From: an uncultured Collinsella sp.
GTDB taxonomy: Bacteria; Actinomycetota; Coriobacteriia; Coriobacteriales; Coriobacteriaceae
NCBI GenBank assembly: GCA_902465425.1
Contig: CABQNA010000007.1
Span: 1 to 22,778, forward strand
Direction: 5' to 3'
DNA: 22,778 nt
The notes below the pieces were generated by a model, which saw nothing but the letters and a program-made list of their open reading frames with translations, did not search any database and was not told where the DNA came from. The position numbers and the translations under genes are program-made. Positions 1 to 8,489 of the stretch are shown here, in pieces. The first letter of the stretch is position 1. The number at the start of each line of letters is the position of its first letter.

Positions 1-78
1 GATTAATGGATGGAAACGGATGTTCTATCGGGACACACATTTTGTCCTATAAGCCCCCTCCCGCAATATATTTGATTG

Positions 79-147
79 ATCGCGAGTTCCGCACGAGCCG
101 GAGAGCACTTAATGTGCTCTCCGTGCGAGCAGGACTGCCCGAGCAGG
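79..147 (+). repeat. Structured intergenic repeat, copy A
   Basis: A 69-nt element running from ATCGCGAG to GAGCAGG. Its centre is a 9-bp perfect stem GGAGAGCAC/GTGCTCTCC closed by a TTAAT loop, with a possible outer stem CGCAC/GTGCG. The 55 nt at 83-137 are identical to the reverse complement of 22724-22778, and a diverged copy lies at 17953-18021. It sits about 40 nt beyond the stop of the minus-strand gene at 188. No T-run follows on either strand, so it is not a standard intrinsic terminator. The remaining bases of 1-187 show nothing I can name. Confidence 0.85.
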
Positions 148-187
148 CAACCTTATGCCTCTCGGACTGTCCCGGACCAAACCGCCG

Positions 188-1393
188 TTACGACAGCGCA
201 ATACCGCCAAGCCAGCCCCAGCGCACGCCAGAGCCAGTGCCATAGAAGCTAATGAACGAATCGAGCGACTTCGATGTAATGGCACCCTCGTTGCTCATAA
301 CGATGCCGCCGCCAACGTAGATACCCACATGACCGTAGATAAGGCCCGGAGCACCCGTGCCGCTGTGCGAGGAATCGGCCACGATCATGCCCACCTGCAG
401 CGCCGAGCGGTCGGAGCTATAGCACCAGGCGTTAAACATGTCGCACGCATTGCCTCCAAAGTAGCCAACGCCGGCGTTACGGAAGACATTGGTGACCCAC
501 GCCGCGCACCAGTTCTGACCCGGCGAAGGCGTGGAGTAGCACGCGTTGACGACAGCCTGCTGCTTGCCCGAGCCGGCATTCTGCTGCGGAGTTCCGGGCG
601 CGTACGATCCACCACCCGAGCTCGAACCACCCGAGTAGGAATTGTTCTTGTTCGCGGCAGCCGCGGCAGCGGCAGCCTTCCTAGCGGCCTCCTCAGCCTG
701 GGCGGCAGCGAGGATCTCGGAATCGCGCTGAGCCATGAGCTCCTTGACGTCGTCGGAAAGACCGTTCAGCACGGTCTGGACTTCTTGCTGCTTGGCCTGC
801 ATGTCCTGCATCTGGGCAGTCTGCTGGTCCTTGAGCTTCTCTAAGTCGGCCTTCTGCGACTCGAGCTCGGACTTCTGCGTATCGAGCTCTTGCTGGATGG
901 TCTGGATGTCCTCGATGGCGTCACGGTCACTTTTGTTGATCTTCTCGACGTAATGCGCGTTGGCGACGAGCTCCTCAAACGAGCCAGAAGCGAGCAGTAG
1001 CGACAAGATGTTGGTGCCACCCGACTTGTAGCTTGCCGCCACGCGATCGGAAAGCTCGTTACGCTTCTTCTTGAGCTCCGACTTCTTGGTGTCGATCTGC
1101 TCCTGGGTGTCGTCGATCTGGCCCTGGACGCCCTCGATGTCGTTGAGCGTCTGAGCGTTCTTGTTAGCGAGCGCCGCATACTCGTTGGCGATGCTATCAA
1201 GCTGGGCCTGGACCTCGTCGAGCTGGGCCTGGGCGGCATTCAGCTTGTCGGTGGTTTCCTGGCTGGCCTCGGCAGCATGGGCGCGGGCAGGTAGGCCAAA
1301 AAGAACTGCAGCAGAAGCAGCGCCGAACAGGGCCTTGAGGGCGGTGCGGCGCGAGAGCTCCTGAGTAAAGATGGAATCGCTGTTTGGTGACAT
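188..1393 (-). CDS. Tat-exported coiled-coil NlpC/P60-like (CHAP-type) peptidoglycan hydrolase
   Basis: Predicted extracellular cell-wall hydrolase of 401 aa that probably cleaves peptide bonds in peptidoglycan. The N-terminus has a twin-arginine motif (SRRTALK, residues 14-20), a hydrophobic stretch and a likely cleavage site after AHA at residue 40. Residues about 45-240 are Gln/Glu/Lys/Asp-rich heptads, a long coiled coil like that of PcsB/EnvC-type hydrolases. An Ala-rich and Gly/Ser-rich linker follows. The C-terminal domain carries the likely catalytic Cys296 (NWCAAWVTNVF) and His355 (YGHVGIYVGGG), in the order expected for NlpC/P60 or CHAP enzymes. The start is supported by GGAG five bases before ATG. 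It is transcribed away from galE. The order signal, coiled coil, linker, Cys/His domain is clear; the exact bond cleaved is not. Confidence 0.85.
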   Translation of the reverse strand: MSPNSDSIFTQELSRRTALKALFGAASAAVLFGLPARAHAAEASQETTDKLNAAQAQLDEVQAQLDSIANEYAALANKNAQTLNDIEGVQGQIDDTQEQIDTKKSELKKKRNELSDRVAASYKSGGTNILSLLLASGSFEELVANAHYVEKINKSDRDAIEDIQTIQQELDTQKSELESQKADLEKLKDQQTAQMQDMQAKQQEVQTVLNGLSDDVKELMAQRDSEILAAAQAEEAARKAAAAAAAANKNNSYSGGSSSGGGSYAPGTPQQNAGSGKQQAVVNACYSTPSPGQNWCAAWVTNVFRNAGVGYFGGNACDMFNAWCYSSDRSALQVGMIVADSSHSGTGAPGLIYGHVGIYVGGGIVMSNEGAITSKSLDSFISFYGTGSGVRWGWLGGIALS

Positions 1394-1595
1394 ATGTACT
1401 CCGTTACATGTTTTGTTTATATGTCGCTCAAGACATACATATTACCGTACATCCGACGCATCCCAACGATTTCCACGAACGGCAGAAAACCGCACGGCCG
1501 GCGGCATGTGAACAGCCTGGAACTACCATGAACCGTTATGCATTCCCGTCCTATGAGTACGTTATCACTGCTCTGCTCTTCATTGTGTCAAACAG

Positions 1596-1622
1596 TTGCA
1601 CCGCACCTAGCTGCGCTATACT
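1596..1622 (+). promoter_or_regulatory. Probable galE promoter
   Basis: A TATACT -10 box at 1617-1622 is preceded by TTGCAC at 1596-1601. The spacer is only 15 bp, so the -35 assignment is weak. It lies about 40 bp before the galE start. The rest of 1394-1659, between two divergent genes, holds a short inverted repeat ATGTC/GACAT (1421-1436) near the start of the hydrolase gene and nothing else I can support. Confidence 0.45.
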
Positions 1623-1659
1623 CCCCTCAAGAAGTGTTCCTGATTCGATAGGAGACTAC

Positions 1660-2721
1660 ATGTCCCAAGCACTCGACCCCAAAGACACCTGCGTCCTCGT
1701 TACCGGCGGTGCCGGTTTCATCGGTTCCCACACCGTCGTTCAGCTGCTCGAGGGCGGCTACCAGGTCGTCGTCGTCGATGACCTCTCCAACTCCAGCGCC
1801 GTCGCCATCGACCGCGTCAAGACCATCGTGGGCGACGAGGCCGCCAAGAACCTCACCTTCTACGAGGCCAACGTGCTCGACCGCGATGCGATGAACAAGA
1901 TCTTCGATACCCACCAGATCGACCGCGTCATCCACTTCGCCGGCTTTAAGGCCGTCGGCGAATCGGTGAGCAAGCCCGTCGAGTACTACCATAACAATAT
2001 CGAGAACACCCTGGTGCTCATTGACGTCATGCGCAACCATGGCTGCAAGTCCATCATCTTCTCGAGCTCCTCGACCGTCTACGGCGATCCGGACAATCCG
2101 CCTGTCACCGAGGAAGATCCCAAGAAGCCCGCGACCAACCCCTACGGTTGGACCAAGTGGATGATTGAGCAGATCCTCATGGATGTTCACACCGCCGACC
2201 CCGAGTGGGACGTCGTGCTGCTCCGTTACTTCAACCCCATCGGTGCTCATCCGTCAGGCCTGATCGGCGAGGACCCCAAGGGCATCCCCAACAACCTGGT
2301 TCCCTATGTCGCCCAGGTCGCCGTGGGCAAGCTCGAGGCCGTTCAGGTCTTTGGCAACGACTACCCCACCCCCGACGGCACCGGTGTGCGCGACTACATC
2401 CACGTGTGCGACCTGGCATCTGGTCACGTTGCCGCCCTCAACTGGATGAACGGCAAAACCGGTGTCGAGATCTTTAACCTGGGAACCGGCACCGGCACCT
2501 CGGTGCTCGAGGTCGTCGCCGCCTTCTCCAAGGCGTGCGGCAAGGAGCTGCCCTACGTGATTCGCGAACGCCGTGCCGGCGATATCGCCGCCAACTGGTG
2601 CGATGCCTCCAAGGCCGAGCGCATGATGGGCTGGAAGGCCCAGTACGATATCGCGGACATGTGCCGCGACAGCTGGAATTGGCAGAGCCATAACCCCAAC
2701 GGCTTCGCCGATGCCGAGTAG
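1660..2721 (+). CDS. galE: UDP-glucose 4-epimerase GalE
   Basis: Interconverts UDP-galactose and UDP-glucose in the Leloir pathway and supplies UDP-galactose for surface glycans; cytoplasmic and NAD-dependent. The protein is 353 aa, close to the usual GalE length. The N-terminal Rossmann signature TGGAGFIGSH lies near residues 16-25, followed by the VDDLSNSS segment. The short-chain dehydrogenase pair Tyr162/Lys166 (YGWTK) and the upstream SSSSTVYG serine/threonine stretch are intact, as is the substrate-binding RYFNPIGAHPSG segment. I chose ATG 1660 because AGGAG lies seven bases before it and the protein then begins just ahead of the NAD-binding strand; the frame stays open upstream to 1384 without a better start. 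A terminator follows, so galE appears to be transcribed alone. Confidence 0.96.
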   Translation: MSQALDPKDTCVLVTGGAGFIGSHTVVQLLEGGYQVVVVDDLSNSSAVAIDRVKTIVGDEAAKNLTFYEANVLDRDAMNKIFDTHQIDRVIHFAGFKAVGESVSKPVEYYHNNIENTLVLIDVMRNHGCKSIIFSSSSTVYGDPDNPPVTEEDPKKPATNPYGWTKWMIEQILMDVHTADPEWDVVLLRYFNPIGAHPSGLIGEDPKGIPNNLVPYVAQVAVGKLEAVQVFGNDYPTPDGTGVRDYIHVCDLASGHVAALNWMNGKTGVEIFNLGTGTGTSVLEVVAAFSKACGKELPYVIRERRAGDIAANWCDASKAERMMGWKAQYDIADMCRDSWNWQSHNPNGFADAE

Positions 2722-2744
2722 CAAAAAACCTACAAACCGTTCTT

Positions 2745-2779
2745 GCCCCGATCTCACGATGTGAGACCGGGGCTTTTTT
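2745..2779 (+). terminator. Intrinsic terminator after galE
   Basis: A 13-bp stem GCCCCGATCTCAC/GTGAGACCGGGGC with one A/C mismatch and a three-base loop is followed at once by TTTTTT on the plus strand. Confidence 0.9.
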
Positions 2780-2828
2780 CATGGCGCGTAACCATTTACC
2801 GAAAATGGGCCAACTTTTTAATCTCGCC

Positions 2829-2858
2829 TATACATGTTTAAACAACATGTTCTACAAT
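2829..2858 (+). promoter_or_regulatory. malQ promoter region with GntR-type operator candidate
   Basis: GTTTAAACAA at 2836-2845 is the reverse complement of TTGTTTAAAC, which also occurs twice in the GntR/PTS divergent region. It sits inside a wider inverted repeat, ACATGTT/AACATGT (2832-2850). A possible -10 box TACAAT is at 2853-2858, in the same TCTACAAT context as upstream of the PTS fusion gene. A second possible -10, TATACA, is at 2829-2834. No good -35 is visible. Placement of the motif against the -10 suggests repression. Confidence 0.5.
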
Positions 2859-2942
2859 AGGGGCATCGACTCTAAAACTCGGGACGGGCTGTTCACCCAT
2901 CTGCAGGCCGATCCCACAACAAGAAGGTTGGTGAGCACATCC

Positions 2943-4448
2943 ATGGAGCGTGCAAGCGGTGTTCTCATGCCCATCTCGTCCCTGCCCGGACCGTACGGCA
3001 TCGGCGGCTTTGGCTGGAACGCCTACGACTTCGTCGATTTTCTCGCCTCGTGCAAACAACATTATTGGCAGATTCTGCCCCTTACGACGACGAGCTATGG
3101 TGACTCGCCCTATCAGTCGTTCTCGGCCCGCGCAGGCAACCCCAACTTTATCGACTTTGCCGAGCTTATCGAGGCAGGGTATCTAGAGCAGCGCGATATC
3201 GATGGCGTGTACCTGGGTTCTGACCCCAGTAACGTCGACTACGGTGCCATCTTTGGCGGCCGCCGTCAGATTCTCGACCGCGCCGCCGAGCGCTTTGCTG
3301 CCGACAAGCCGGCCGATTTCGATGACTTTATCCAGGCCAACAAGGACTGGCTCATCCCCTACTGTGAGTTCATGACCGTCAAAGAGGAGTGCGGTCTCAA
3401 GGCGTTTTGGGAGTGGCCCGCGGAGCTCCGCACCCGCGGCGAGGCTTCCGCCAAGGTCTGCGCCGACCATCCGGCGCGTATGCTCTACCACCAGATGACG
3501 CAGTACTTCTTCGATCGCCAGTGGAGCCGCCTCAAGACCTATGCCAACGAGCGCGACATTCTCATCATCGGCGACCTGCCCATCTATGTCTCGCGTGACT
3601 CCGTCGAGATGTGGGCCACGCCCGAGCTCTTTAAGATCGACGCCGCCGGCAATCCCGTGAGCGTCGCCGGCACGCCGCCCGACCAGTTCTCGGCCACCGG
3701 CCAGTACTGGGGCAACCCCATCTACGACTGGGACGCCATGGAGTCCGACGGCTTCTCCTGGTGGGAGGGCCGCATTCGCGCCGCCCTCGACATGTACGAC
3801 GTCATCCGCTTGGATCACTTCCGCGGCTTCGAGGCCTATTGGGAGGTGCCGTTCTCCTCGCCCGATTCGTCCTACGGTTCGTGGACGCAGGGTCCCGGCC
3901 TCAAGTTCTTCAAGACGCTCGAGGAAAAGCTCGGCACGCTGCCCATCATCGCGGAGGACCTGGGCTTCCTCACCCCCGGCGTCATCGACATGCGCGACAA
4001 CTCGGGCTTCCCCGGCATGAAGATCCTGCAGTTTGCCTTTGAGGGCACCAACTCGTACTACCTGCCGCATAACTACATCGCCAACACCGTCGCCTATGTG
4101 GGCACCCACGACAACGAGACGGCGCGCGGTTGGTTTGAGGGAACGGCCACCCCGCGTCAGCGTGAGCAGGCAGCCCTGTACACCCATCAGCAGGCCGGCG
4201 AACCCATGGCAGATGCACTCAATCGCACCATCGCCGCCAGCGTGAGCGACACGTGCATCTACACCATGCAGGACCTGCTCAACTTGGGCAACGAGGCGCG
4301 TATCAACACCCCTGCCACGCTGGGCGGCAACTGGACCTGGCGCATGCTCGACGGCGCCATCACCCGCGAGCTCGAGCACAAACTCACCGACTGGACCGAG
4401 ACCTACTTCCGCATCCCGTCGGAAGCCGAAATCGAGCTTCCTCAATAG
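2943..4448 (+). CDS. malQ: 4-alpha-glucanotransferase (amylomaltase) MalQ
   Basis: GH77 enzyme that transfers alpha-1,4-glucan segments between maltodextrins, releasing glucose and making chains long enough for phosphorylase; cytoplasmic. With this start it has 501 aa, the common size for MalQ. The three catalytic acids can be placed: nucleophile Asp291 in RLDHFRG, acid/base Glu338 in IAEDLGF and Asp390 in GTHDNETARGW. The frame is open from 2781, but the upstream residues do not look like MalQ. ATG 2943 gives MERASGVLMPISSLPGPYG, the usual family N-terminus, with GGTGAG just upstream; GTG 2931, with AAGAAGG close by, is the alternative. It lies between galE and glgP, and its promoter region holds the motif shared with the PTS and ABC genes. 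Confidence 0.95.
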   Translation: MERASGVLMPISSLPGPYGIGGFGWNAYDFVDFLASCKQHYWQILPLTTTSYGDSPYQSFSARAGNPNFIDFAELIEAGYLEQRDIDGVYLGSDPSNVDYGAIFGGRRQILDRAAERFAADKPADFDDFIQANKDWLIPYCEFMTVKEECGLKAFWEWPAELRTRGEASAKVCADHPARMLYHQMTQYFFDRQWSRLKTYANERDILIIGDLPIYVSRDSVEMWATPELFKIDAAGNPVSVAGTPPDQFSATGQYWGNPIYDWDAMESDGFSWWEGRIRAALDMYDVIRLDHFRGFEAYWEVPFSSPDSSYGSWTQGPGLKFFKTLEEKLGTLPIIAEDLGFLTPGVIDMRDNSGFPGMKILQFAFEGTNSYYLPHNYIANTVAYVGTHDNETARGWFEGTATPRQREQAALYTHQQAGEPMADALNRTIAASVSDTCIYTMQDLLNLGNEARINTPATLGGNWTWRMLDGAITRELEHKLTDWTETYFRIPSEAEIELPQ

Positions 4449-4496
4449 GAGCTACCGCGCCCAACCCCTCCCCACCGTGCGAACGCGCTTGCTTTT

Positions 4497-4530
4497 CCCG
4501 CGCGAGGCCACCCCAATCCCCTCGCGCGGG
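4497..4530 (+). terminator. Hairpin between malQ and glgP (weak terminator or attenuator)
   Basis: A perfect 11-bp stem CCCGCGCGAGG/CCTCGCGCGGG with a 12-base loop is followed by CTTCTTATG, which is only partly T-rich. It could reduce read-through from malQ into glgP or protect the malQ mRNA end. Confidence 0.55.
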
Positions 4531-4576
4531 CTTCTTATGAATTGCAGACATGAAACAACCCATCACAGGAGAAAAC

Positions 4577-6844
4577 ATGCCCCAAATTAACCTCATGGAA
4601 CTCGCCGAGCAGTCTTTTGGCACCTCGCTCGAGCAGCTCGACGACCGTCGCATTTACAAGCTGCTGGTCAAACTCGTGCAGGAGCGCTCCGCCGCCCGCC
4701 CGCTCAACAACGGCAAGAAAAAGCTCTATTACATTTCCGCCGAATTTTTGATCGGCAAGCTGCTCATCAACAATATGATCGACCTCGGCATCTACGACGA
4801 GGTTAAGGACCAGCTCACCGCCGCAGGCCACGACCTCAACAAGATCGAGGAGTTCGAGGTCGAGCCGTCACTCGGCAACGGCGGCCTGGGCCGCTTGGCC
4901 GCATGCTTCCTGGATTCCATCGCCACGCTGGGCTTGACCGGCGATGGCGTGGGCCTCAACTATCACTACGGTCTGTTCCGTCAGCGCTTTGTCGACAACC
5001 AGCAGAAGGCCGTCCCCGACGAGTGGCTCGGTGAGCAGGACATCCTAGTCGACGATGACCGCTCCTACACCGTCGAGTTCGGCGATTTTGCCGTTACCTC
5101 CAAGCTCGTCAACATCGATGTGCCCGGTTACGGCCAGCCCACCAAGAACCGCCTGCGCCTGTTCGACCTGGCAAGTGTCGACGACGGCCTGGTCCCCGGC
5201 AGCTCCATCGACTTCGACAAGACCGAGATCGCCAAGAACCTCACCCTGTTCCTGTACCCCGACGATTCCGACGAGCAGGGCCGCCTGCTTCGTATCTACC
5301 AGGAATACTTCATGGTGAGCAACGCCGCTCAGCTCCTCATCGACGAGGCCACCGAACGCGGCAGCAATCTGCACGATCTGGCCGACTACGCCGTGGTCCA
5401 GATTAACGACACACACCCCACCATGGTCATTCCCGAGCTCATTCGCTTGCTCACCACCGAGCACGACATTGAGTTTGACGAGGCCGTTGCCATCGTGCGC
5501 TCCATGGTCGCCTACACCAACCACACGATCCTTGCCGAGGCGCTCGAGAAGTGGCCGCTCGCCAGCCTGCAGAAGGTCTCCCCCGCCATCGCCGACATCA
5601 TCGTCAAGCTCGACGAGGTCGCCAAGGCCGAGCACGACGACCCGCGCGTCGCCATCATCGACGAGCACGACACCGTCCACATGGCCCACATGGACATTCA
5701 CTTTGGCTTCTCCATCAATGGCGTCGCCGCACTCCACACCAAGATCCTGGAGGACACCGAACTTCACCCGTTCTACGAAATCTATCCCGAGAAGTTCTCC
5801 AACAAGACCAACGGCATCACCTTCCGCCGTTGGATCCATGGCGCCAACCCCGCGCTCGCCAGCCTGCTCGACGATGTAATCGGCACCGATTGGCGCAGCA
5901 CCGGCGACCTGAGCAAGCTTGCCGAGTTCGTTGACGACAAAGATGTTCTTGAGCGTCTGGCCGCCACCAAGGCCGAGGCCAAGGCCATCATGCGCCAGTT
6001 CATGGCGCTCGAGCAGGGTGTGACCATTCCCTCCAACGCCATCATCGATGTTCAGGTCAAGCGTATCCACGAGTACAAGCGCCAGCAGATGCTCGCGCTC
6101 TACATCATCTGGAAGTATCTCGACATCAAGAACGGCAATAAACCCGAGCACCCCGTCACCATCATCTTTGGCGGCAAGGCAGCGCCTGCCTACACTATCG
6201 CGCAGGACATCATCCATCTGATCCTGACGCTTTCCCAGTGGATTGCAAACGACCCCGACGTGGCTCCCTACCTGCAGGTTGTCATGATCGAGAACTACAA
6301 CGTCACCGCCGCCGAGCGCGTGATCCCCGCCGCTGACATCTCCGAGCAGATCAGCCTGGCCTCCAAGGAGGCGAGCGGCACCTCCAACATGAAGTTCATG
6401 CTCAACGGCGCCCTAACCCTGTGCACGCTCGATGGCGCCAACGTGGAGATTGCCGAGCTCGTGGGCGACGAGAACATCTATACCTTTGGTGCCTCGTCCA
6501 AACAGGTCGAGCAGCTCTACGCCGACGGCAGCTATAACGCCAGCGCACTCTACCGCAAGCCCGGTATCAAGCTGCTGGTGGACTTTATCACCAACCCCGC
6601 CTTTATGGCGACCGGCAACGCCGAGCGCCTGCAGCGCCTGCACGACGACATTAAGGGCAAGGACTGGTTTATGGCCCTGCTCGACATTGAGGAGTACATC
6701 CAGACCAAGGAGCGCGTGCTGGCCGACTACGAGGACCAGGACGCCTGGATGCGCAAGGCGCTCATCAATATCGCCAACGCCGGCACCTTCTCGTCCGACC
6801 GCACCATCTCCCAGTACAACGACGAGATCTGGCACCTGAACTAA
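4577..6844 (+). CDS. glgP: Glycogen/maltodextrin phosphorylase
   Basis: Releases glucose-1-phosphate from the non-reducing ends of alpha-1,4-glucans using phosphate and PLP; cytoplasmic. The protein is 755 aa, slightly shorter than E. coli GlgP or MalP (about 800). The PLP lysine is Lys606 in GTSNMKFMLNG, followed by the conserved TLDGANVEI segment. The N-terminal half carries EPSLGNGGLGRLAACFLDS and NYHYGLFRQ, and QINDTHPTM is present further on, all family hallmarks. ATG 4577 is chosen because AGGAG is six bases upstream; an in-frame ATG at 4550 lacks such a site. Together with MalQ it forms the standard pair for breaking down maltodextrin or stored glycogen. Sequence alone does not separate a glycogen from a maltodextrin preference. 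Confidence 0.96.
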   Translation: MPQINLMELAEQSFGTSLEQLDDRRIYKLLVKLVQERSAARPLNNGKKKLYYISAEFLIGKLLINNMIDLGIYDEVKDQLTAAGHDLNKIEEFEVEPSLGNGGLGRLAACFLDSIATLGLTGDGVGLNYHYGLFRQRFVDNQQKAVPDEWLGEQDILVDDDRSYTVEFGDFAVTSKLVNIDVPGYGQPTKNRLRLFDLASVDDGLVPGSSIDFDKTEIAKNLTLFLYPDDSDEQGRLLRIYQEYFMVSNAAQLLIDEATERGSNLHDLADYAVVQINDTHPTMVIPELIRLLTTEHDIEFDEAVAIVRSMVAYTNHTILAEALEKWPLASLQKVSPAIADIIVKLDEVAKAEHDDPRVAIIDEHDTVHMAHMDIHFGFSINGVAALHTKILEDTELHPFYEIYPEKFSNKTNGITFRRWIHGANPALASLLDDVIGTDWRSTGDLSKLAEFVDDKDVLERLAATKAEAKAIMRQFMALEQGVTIPSNAIIDVQVKRIHEYKRQQMLALYIIWKYLDIKNGNKPEHPVTIIFGGKAAPAYTIAQDIIHLILTLSQWIANDPDVAPYLQVVMIENYNVTAAERVIPAADISEQISLASKEASGTSNMKFMLNGALTLCTLDGANVEIAELVGDENIYTFGASSKQVEQLYADGSYNASALYRKPGIKLLVDFITNPAFMATGNAERLQRLHDDIKGKDWFMALLDIEEYIQTKERVLADYEDQDAWMRKALINIANAGTFSSDRTISQYNDEIWHLN

Positions 6845-6874
6845 TTTCACTTCCCTTACCCATCCTCTTGAGAA

Positions 6875-6905
6875 ACGGAGTCGTGGCGACACGGCTCCGT
6901 TTTTT
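6875..6905 (+). terminator. Intrinsic terminator after glgP
   Basis: An 11-bp stem ACGGAGTCGTG/CACGGCTCCGT (one G.T wobble) closed by a GCGA tetraloop runs into TTTTTT. Confidence 0.92.
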
Positions 6906-6945
6906 GTGCCCGCACGTTACCCTGCAACCCGACTCGACCGAAGAA

Positions 6946-7000
6946 TCTCGATCTGTAACAGCTACTCGGTAAAAACGGCCCCAGCTGTTACAGATTGAGA
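6946..7000. repeat. Palindromic repeat unit 1 (TCTCGATCTGTAAC family)
   Basis: The 18-bp arms TCTCGATCTGTAACAGCT (6946-6963) and AGCTGTTACAGATTGAGA (6983-7000) are inverted with one mismatch and a 19-base unrelated loop. It lies in the 377-bp gap between the convergent glgP and ABC ATPase genes, between their terminators, with a second unit 26 bp further on. Confidence 0.85.
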
Positions 7001-7026
7001 CATACCGGCCCCTCCCCTTGGGTCTA

Positions 7027-7081
7027 TCTCGATCTGTAACATCTAACGTCCGAAATCAGCCTCACCCGTTACAGATCGAGA
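7027..7081. repeat. Palindromic repeat unit 2 (TCTCGATCTGTAAC family)
   Basis: The 14-bp perfect inverted arms TCTCGATCTGTAAC (7027-7040) and GTTACAGATCGAGA (7068-7081) share sequence with unit 1, but the 27-base loop is different. Each unit spans 55 nt. No T-run follows, so neither looks like an intrinsic terminator. Confidence 0.85.
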
Positions 7082-7114
7082 CAAACGACCGGTCAGACAG
7101 CCCCAACACAAAGA

Positions 7115-7153
7115 AAGGCTCCCCTCTCGCCCAGTGGACGGGAGGGGAGCCTT
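7115..7153 (-). terminator. Intrinsic terminator of the ABC transporter operon
   Basis: A 12-bp stem AAGGCTCCCCTC/GAGGGGAGCCTT encloses a smaller CG-closed loop. On the minus strand it is followed by TCTTTG, giving a T-rich tail beyond the ATPase stop at 7222. Confidence 0.8.
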
Positions 7154-7221
7154 ATATGTGACCGCGGCAAAAGGATGGCAATACCGCAGTCGCCCAAAGG
7201 GAGGGCCTGGATGCACCGGGC

Positions 7222-8421
7222 CTAGATAAGGTTCTTGCCAGAAACCTTATCGAAGAGGTGGGTCGCGTTCTTCTCGAACTTGAACCAGATGGTGTCGCCA
7301 GCCTTGAGCGCGCCCTTGGCCTCGAGGTCGACGACGGGGATAATCAGGACAAACTGGCCGTCGGGAGCGGTCACGTGGACATGCTCGGTCGAGCCCATGA
7401 GCTCGGTCACCTCGACGGTACCCTGGAGCGCGCCCTCCTCGCCCTTGTCGGCAAGCAGGATCTGCTCGGGACGCACGCCGGCCGTGATCTCCTTCACGTC
7501 GCCGCCGTCCCAGTTGAGGGCAAGCTGAACGCAAGTCTCGGGGGCGAGCGCCACGTTCATATCCTCGGTCTTGACGGTAAAGCCGTTGCCCGAGCGCACC
7601 AGCTGGGCATCGAAGAAGTTCATCTGCGGCACGCCGATGAAGCCGGCGACGAAGATGTTCGCGGGATGGTTGAAGACCTCCTGCGGCGTGGCGATCTGCT
7701 GGACAACGCCGTCCTTCATGACCACGATACGGTCACCGAGGGTCATAGCCTCGGTCTGGTCGTGAGTAACATAAATGAACGTGCCCTTGATCTCGTGGCG
7801 CAGCTTAATGAGCTCGGCACGCATCTGGTTACGAAGCTTGGCGTCCAGGTTGGACAGCGGCTCGTCCATCAGGAAGACCTTGGGGTCACGCACGATGGCG
7901 CGGCCGATAGCGACACGCTGGCGCTGGCCGCCGGAGAGCGCCTTGGGCTTACGGTCGAGGTACTCGGTAATGCCCAGAATCTCGGCAGCAGAGCGAACCT
8001 TGCGGTCGATCTCGTCCTTGGGAACCTTCTTGAGCTCGAGCGTAAATGCCATGTTCTCGTACACCGTCATATTGGGGTACAGAGCGTAGCTCTGGAACAC
8101 CATGGCGATGTCGCGGTCCTTGGGCGCCACGTCGTTGACACGCTTGCCGTCGATGAGCACATCGCCCGAGGTAATGTCCTCCAGGCCGGCGACCATGCGC
8201 ATCGTCGTGGACTTACCGCAGCCAGAGGGGCCAACGAGGACGACGAACTCCTGGTCGTGAACGGTGAGGTTGAAGTCCTCTACAGCGAGCACACCGTCCT
8301 CGGTAACCTTGAGGTTGTGCTTCTTCTCCTCGGTCTTCTTCTTTTTGCCAAAGAAGCCCTTCTTTTTTGACTCGTTGTTGGGATACACCTTCTGAACATG
8401 TTTGAGAACGATCTCGGCCAT
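7222..8421 (-). CDS. CUT1 sugar ABC transporter ATPase (MsmX/UgpC/MalK type)
   Basis: Energises uptake of an oligosaccharide through the two permeases encoded upstream; peripheral inner-membrane protein of 399 aa. Walker A is GPSGCGKST (residues 64-72), the Q-loop is near Gln110, the signature LSGGQ is at 162-166, Walker B VFLMDE at 182-187 and the H-loop His220 in YVTHDQTEAM. The C-terminal third is the TOBE/MalK regulatory-like domain. Residues about 15-42 are a Lys-rich insertion between the first strand and the strand before Walker A, absent from E. coli MalK; similar inserts are recalled in related gut bacteria. ATG 8421 has AAAGG eight bases upstream. It is last in the operon, 68 bp after the inner permease gene. 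MsmX-type ATPases often serve several transporters. Confidence 0.93.
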   Translation of the reverse strand: MAEIVLKHVQKVYPNNESKKKGFFGKKKKTEEKKHNLKVTEDGVLAVEDFNLTVHDQEFVVLVGPSGCGKSTTMRMVAGLEDITSGDVLIDGKRVNDVAPKDRDIAMVFQSYALYPNMTVYENMAFTLELKKVPKDEIDRKVRSAAEILGITEYLDRKPKALSGGQRQRVAIGRAIVRDPKVFLMDEPLSNLDAKLRNQMRAELIKLRHEIKGTFIYVTHDQTEAMTLGDRIVVMKDGVVQQIATPQEVFNHPANIFVAGFIGVPQMNFFDAQLVRSGNGFTVKTEDMNVALAPETCVQLALNWDGGDVKEITAGVRPEQILLADKGEEGALQGTVEVTELMGSTEHVHVTAPDGQFVLIIPVVDLEAKGALKAGDTIWFKFEKNATHLFDKVSGKNLI

Positions 8422-8439
8422 GTCTCTACCTTTCGATAT

Positions 8440-8464
8440 GCGGCGCCGCGCTGAGGGGCGCCGC
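8440..8464 (-). other. Intercistronic hairpin before the ATPase gene
   Basis: A perfect 8-bp stem GCGGCGCC/GGCGCCGC with a nine-base loop lies in the 68-bp gap between the MalG-like and ATPase genes, with no T-run. It probably adjusts mRNA stability or the level of the last cistron. Confidence 0.6.
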
Positions 8465-8489
8465 CAAAACTTGCAAAACAGTTACGGCA

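Noticed and set aside
79..147. Copy A as a standard intrinsic terminator for the gene at 188
   Set aside because: There is no T-run after the stem on either strand, and copy C lies upstream of a promoter, so the family is not simply a terminator.
3183..4445. A 420-codon minus-strand frame opposite malQ, and similar long frames opposite glgP, the ATPase and the JetD-like gene
   Set aside because: They are expected shadows in GC-rich DNA; all lack family motifs while the opposite strand encodes complete enzymes.
6946..7081. A short CRISPR array from the repeated TCTCGATCTGTAAC words
   Set aside because: There are only two pairs, arranged as inverted arms and not as direct repeats with spacers, and no cas gene is nearby.
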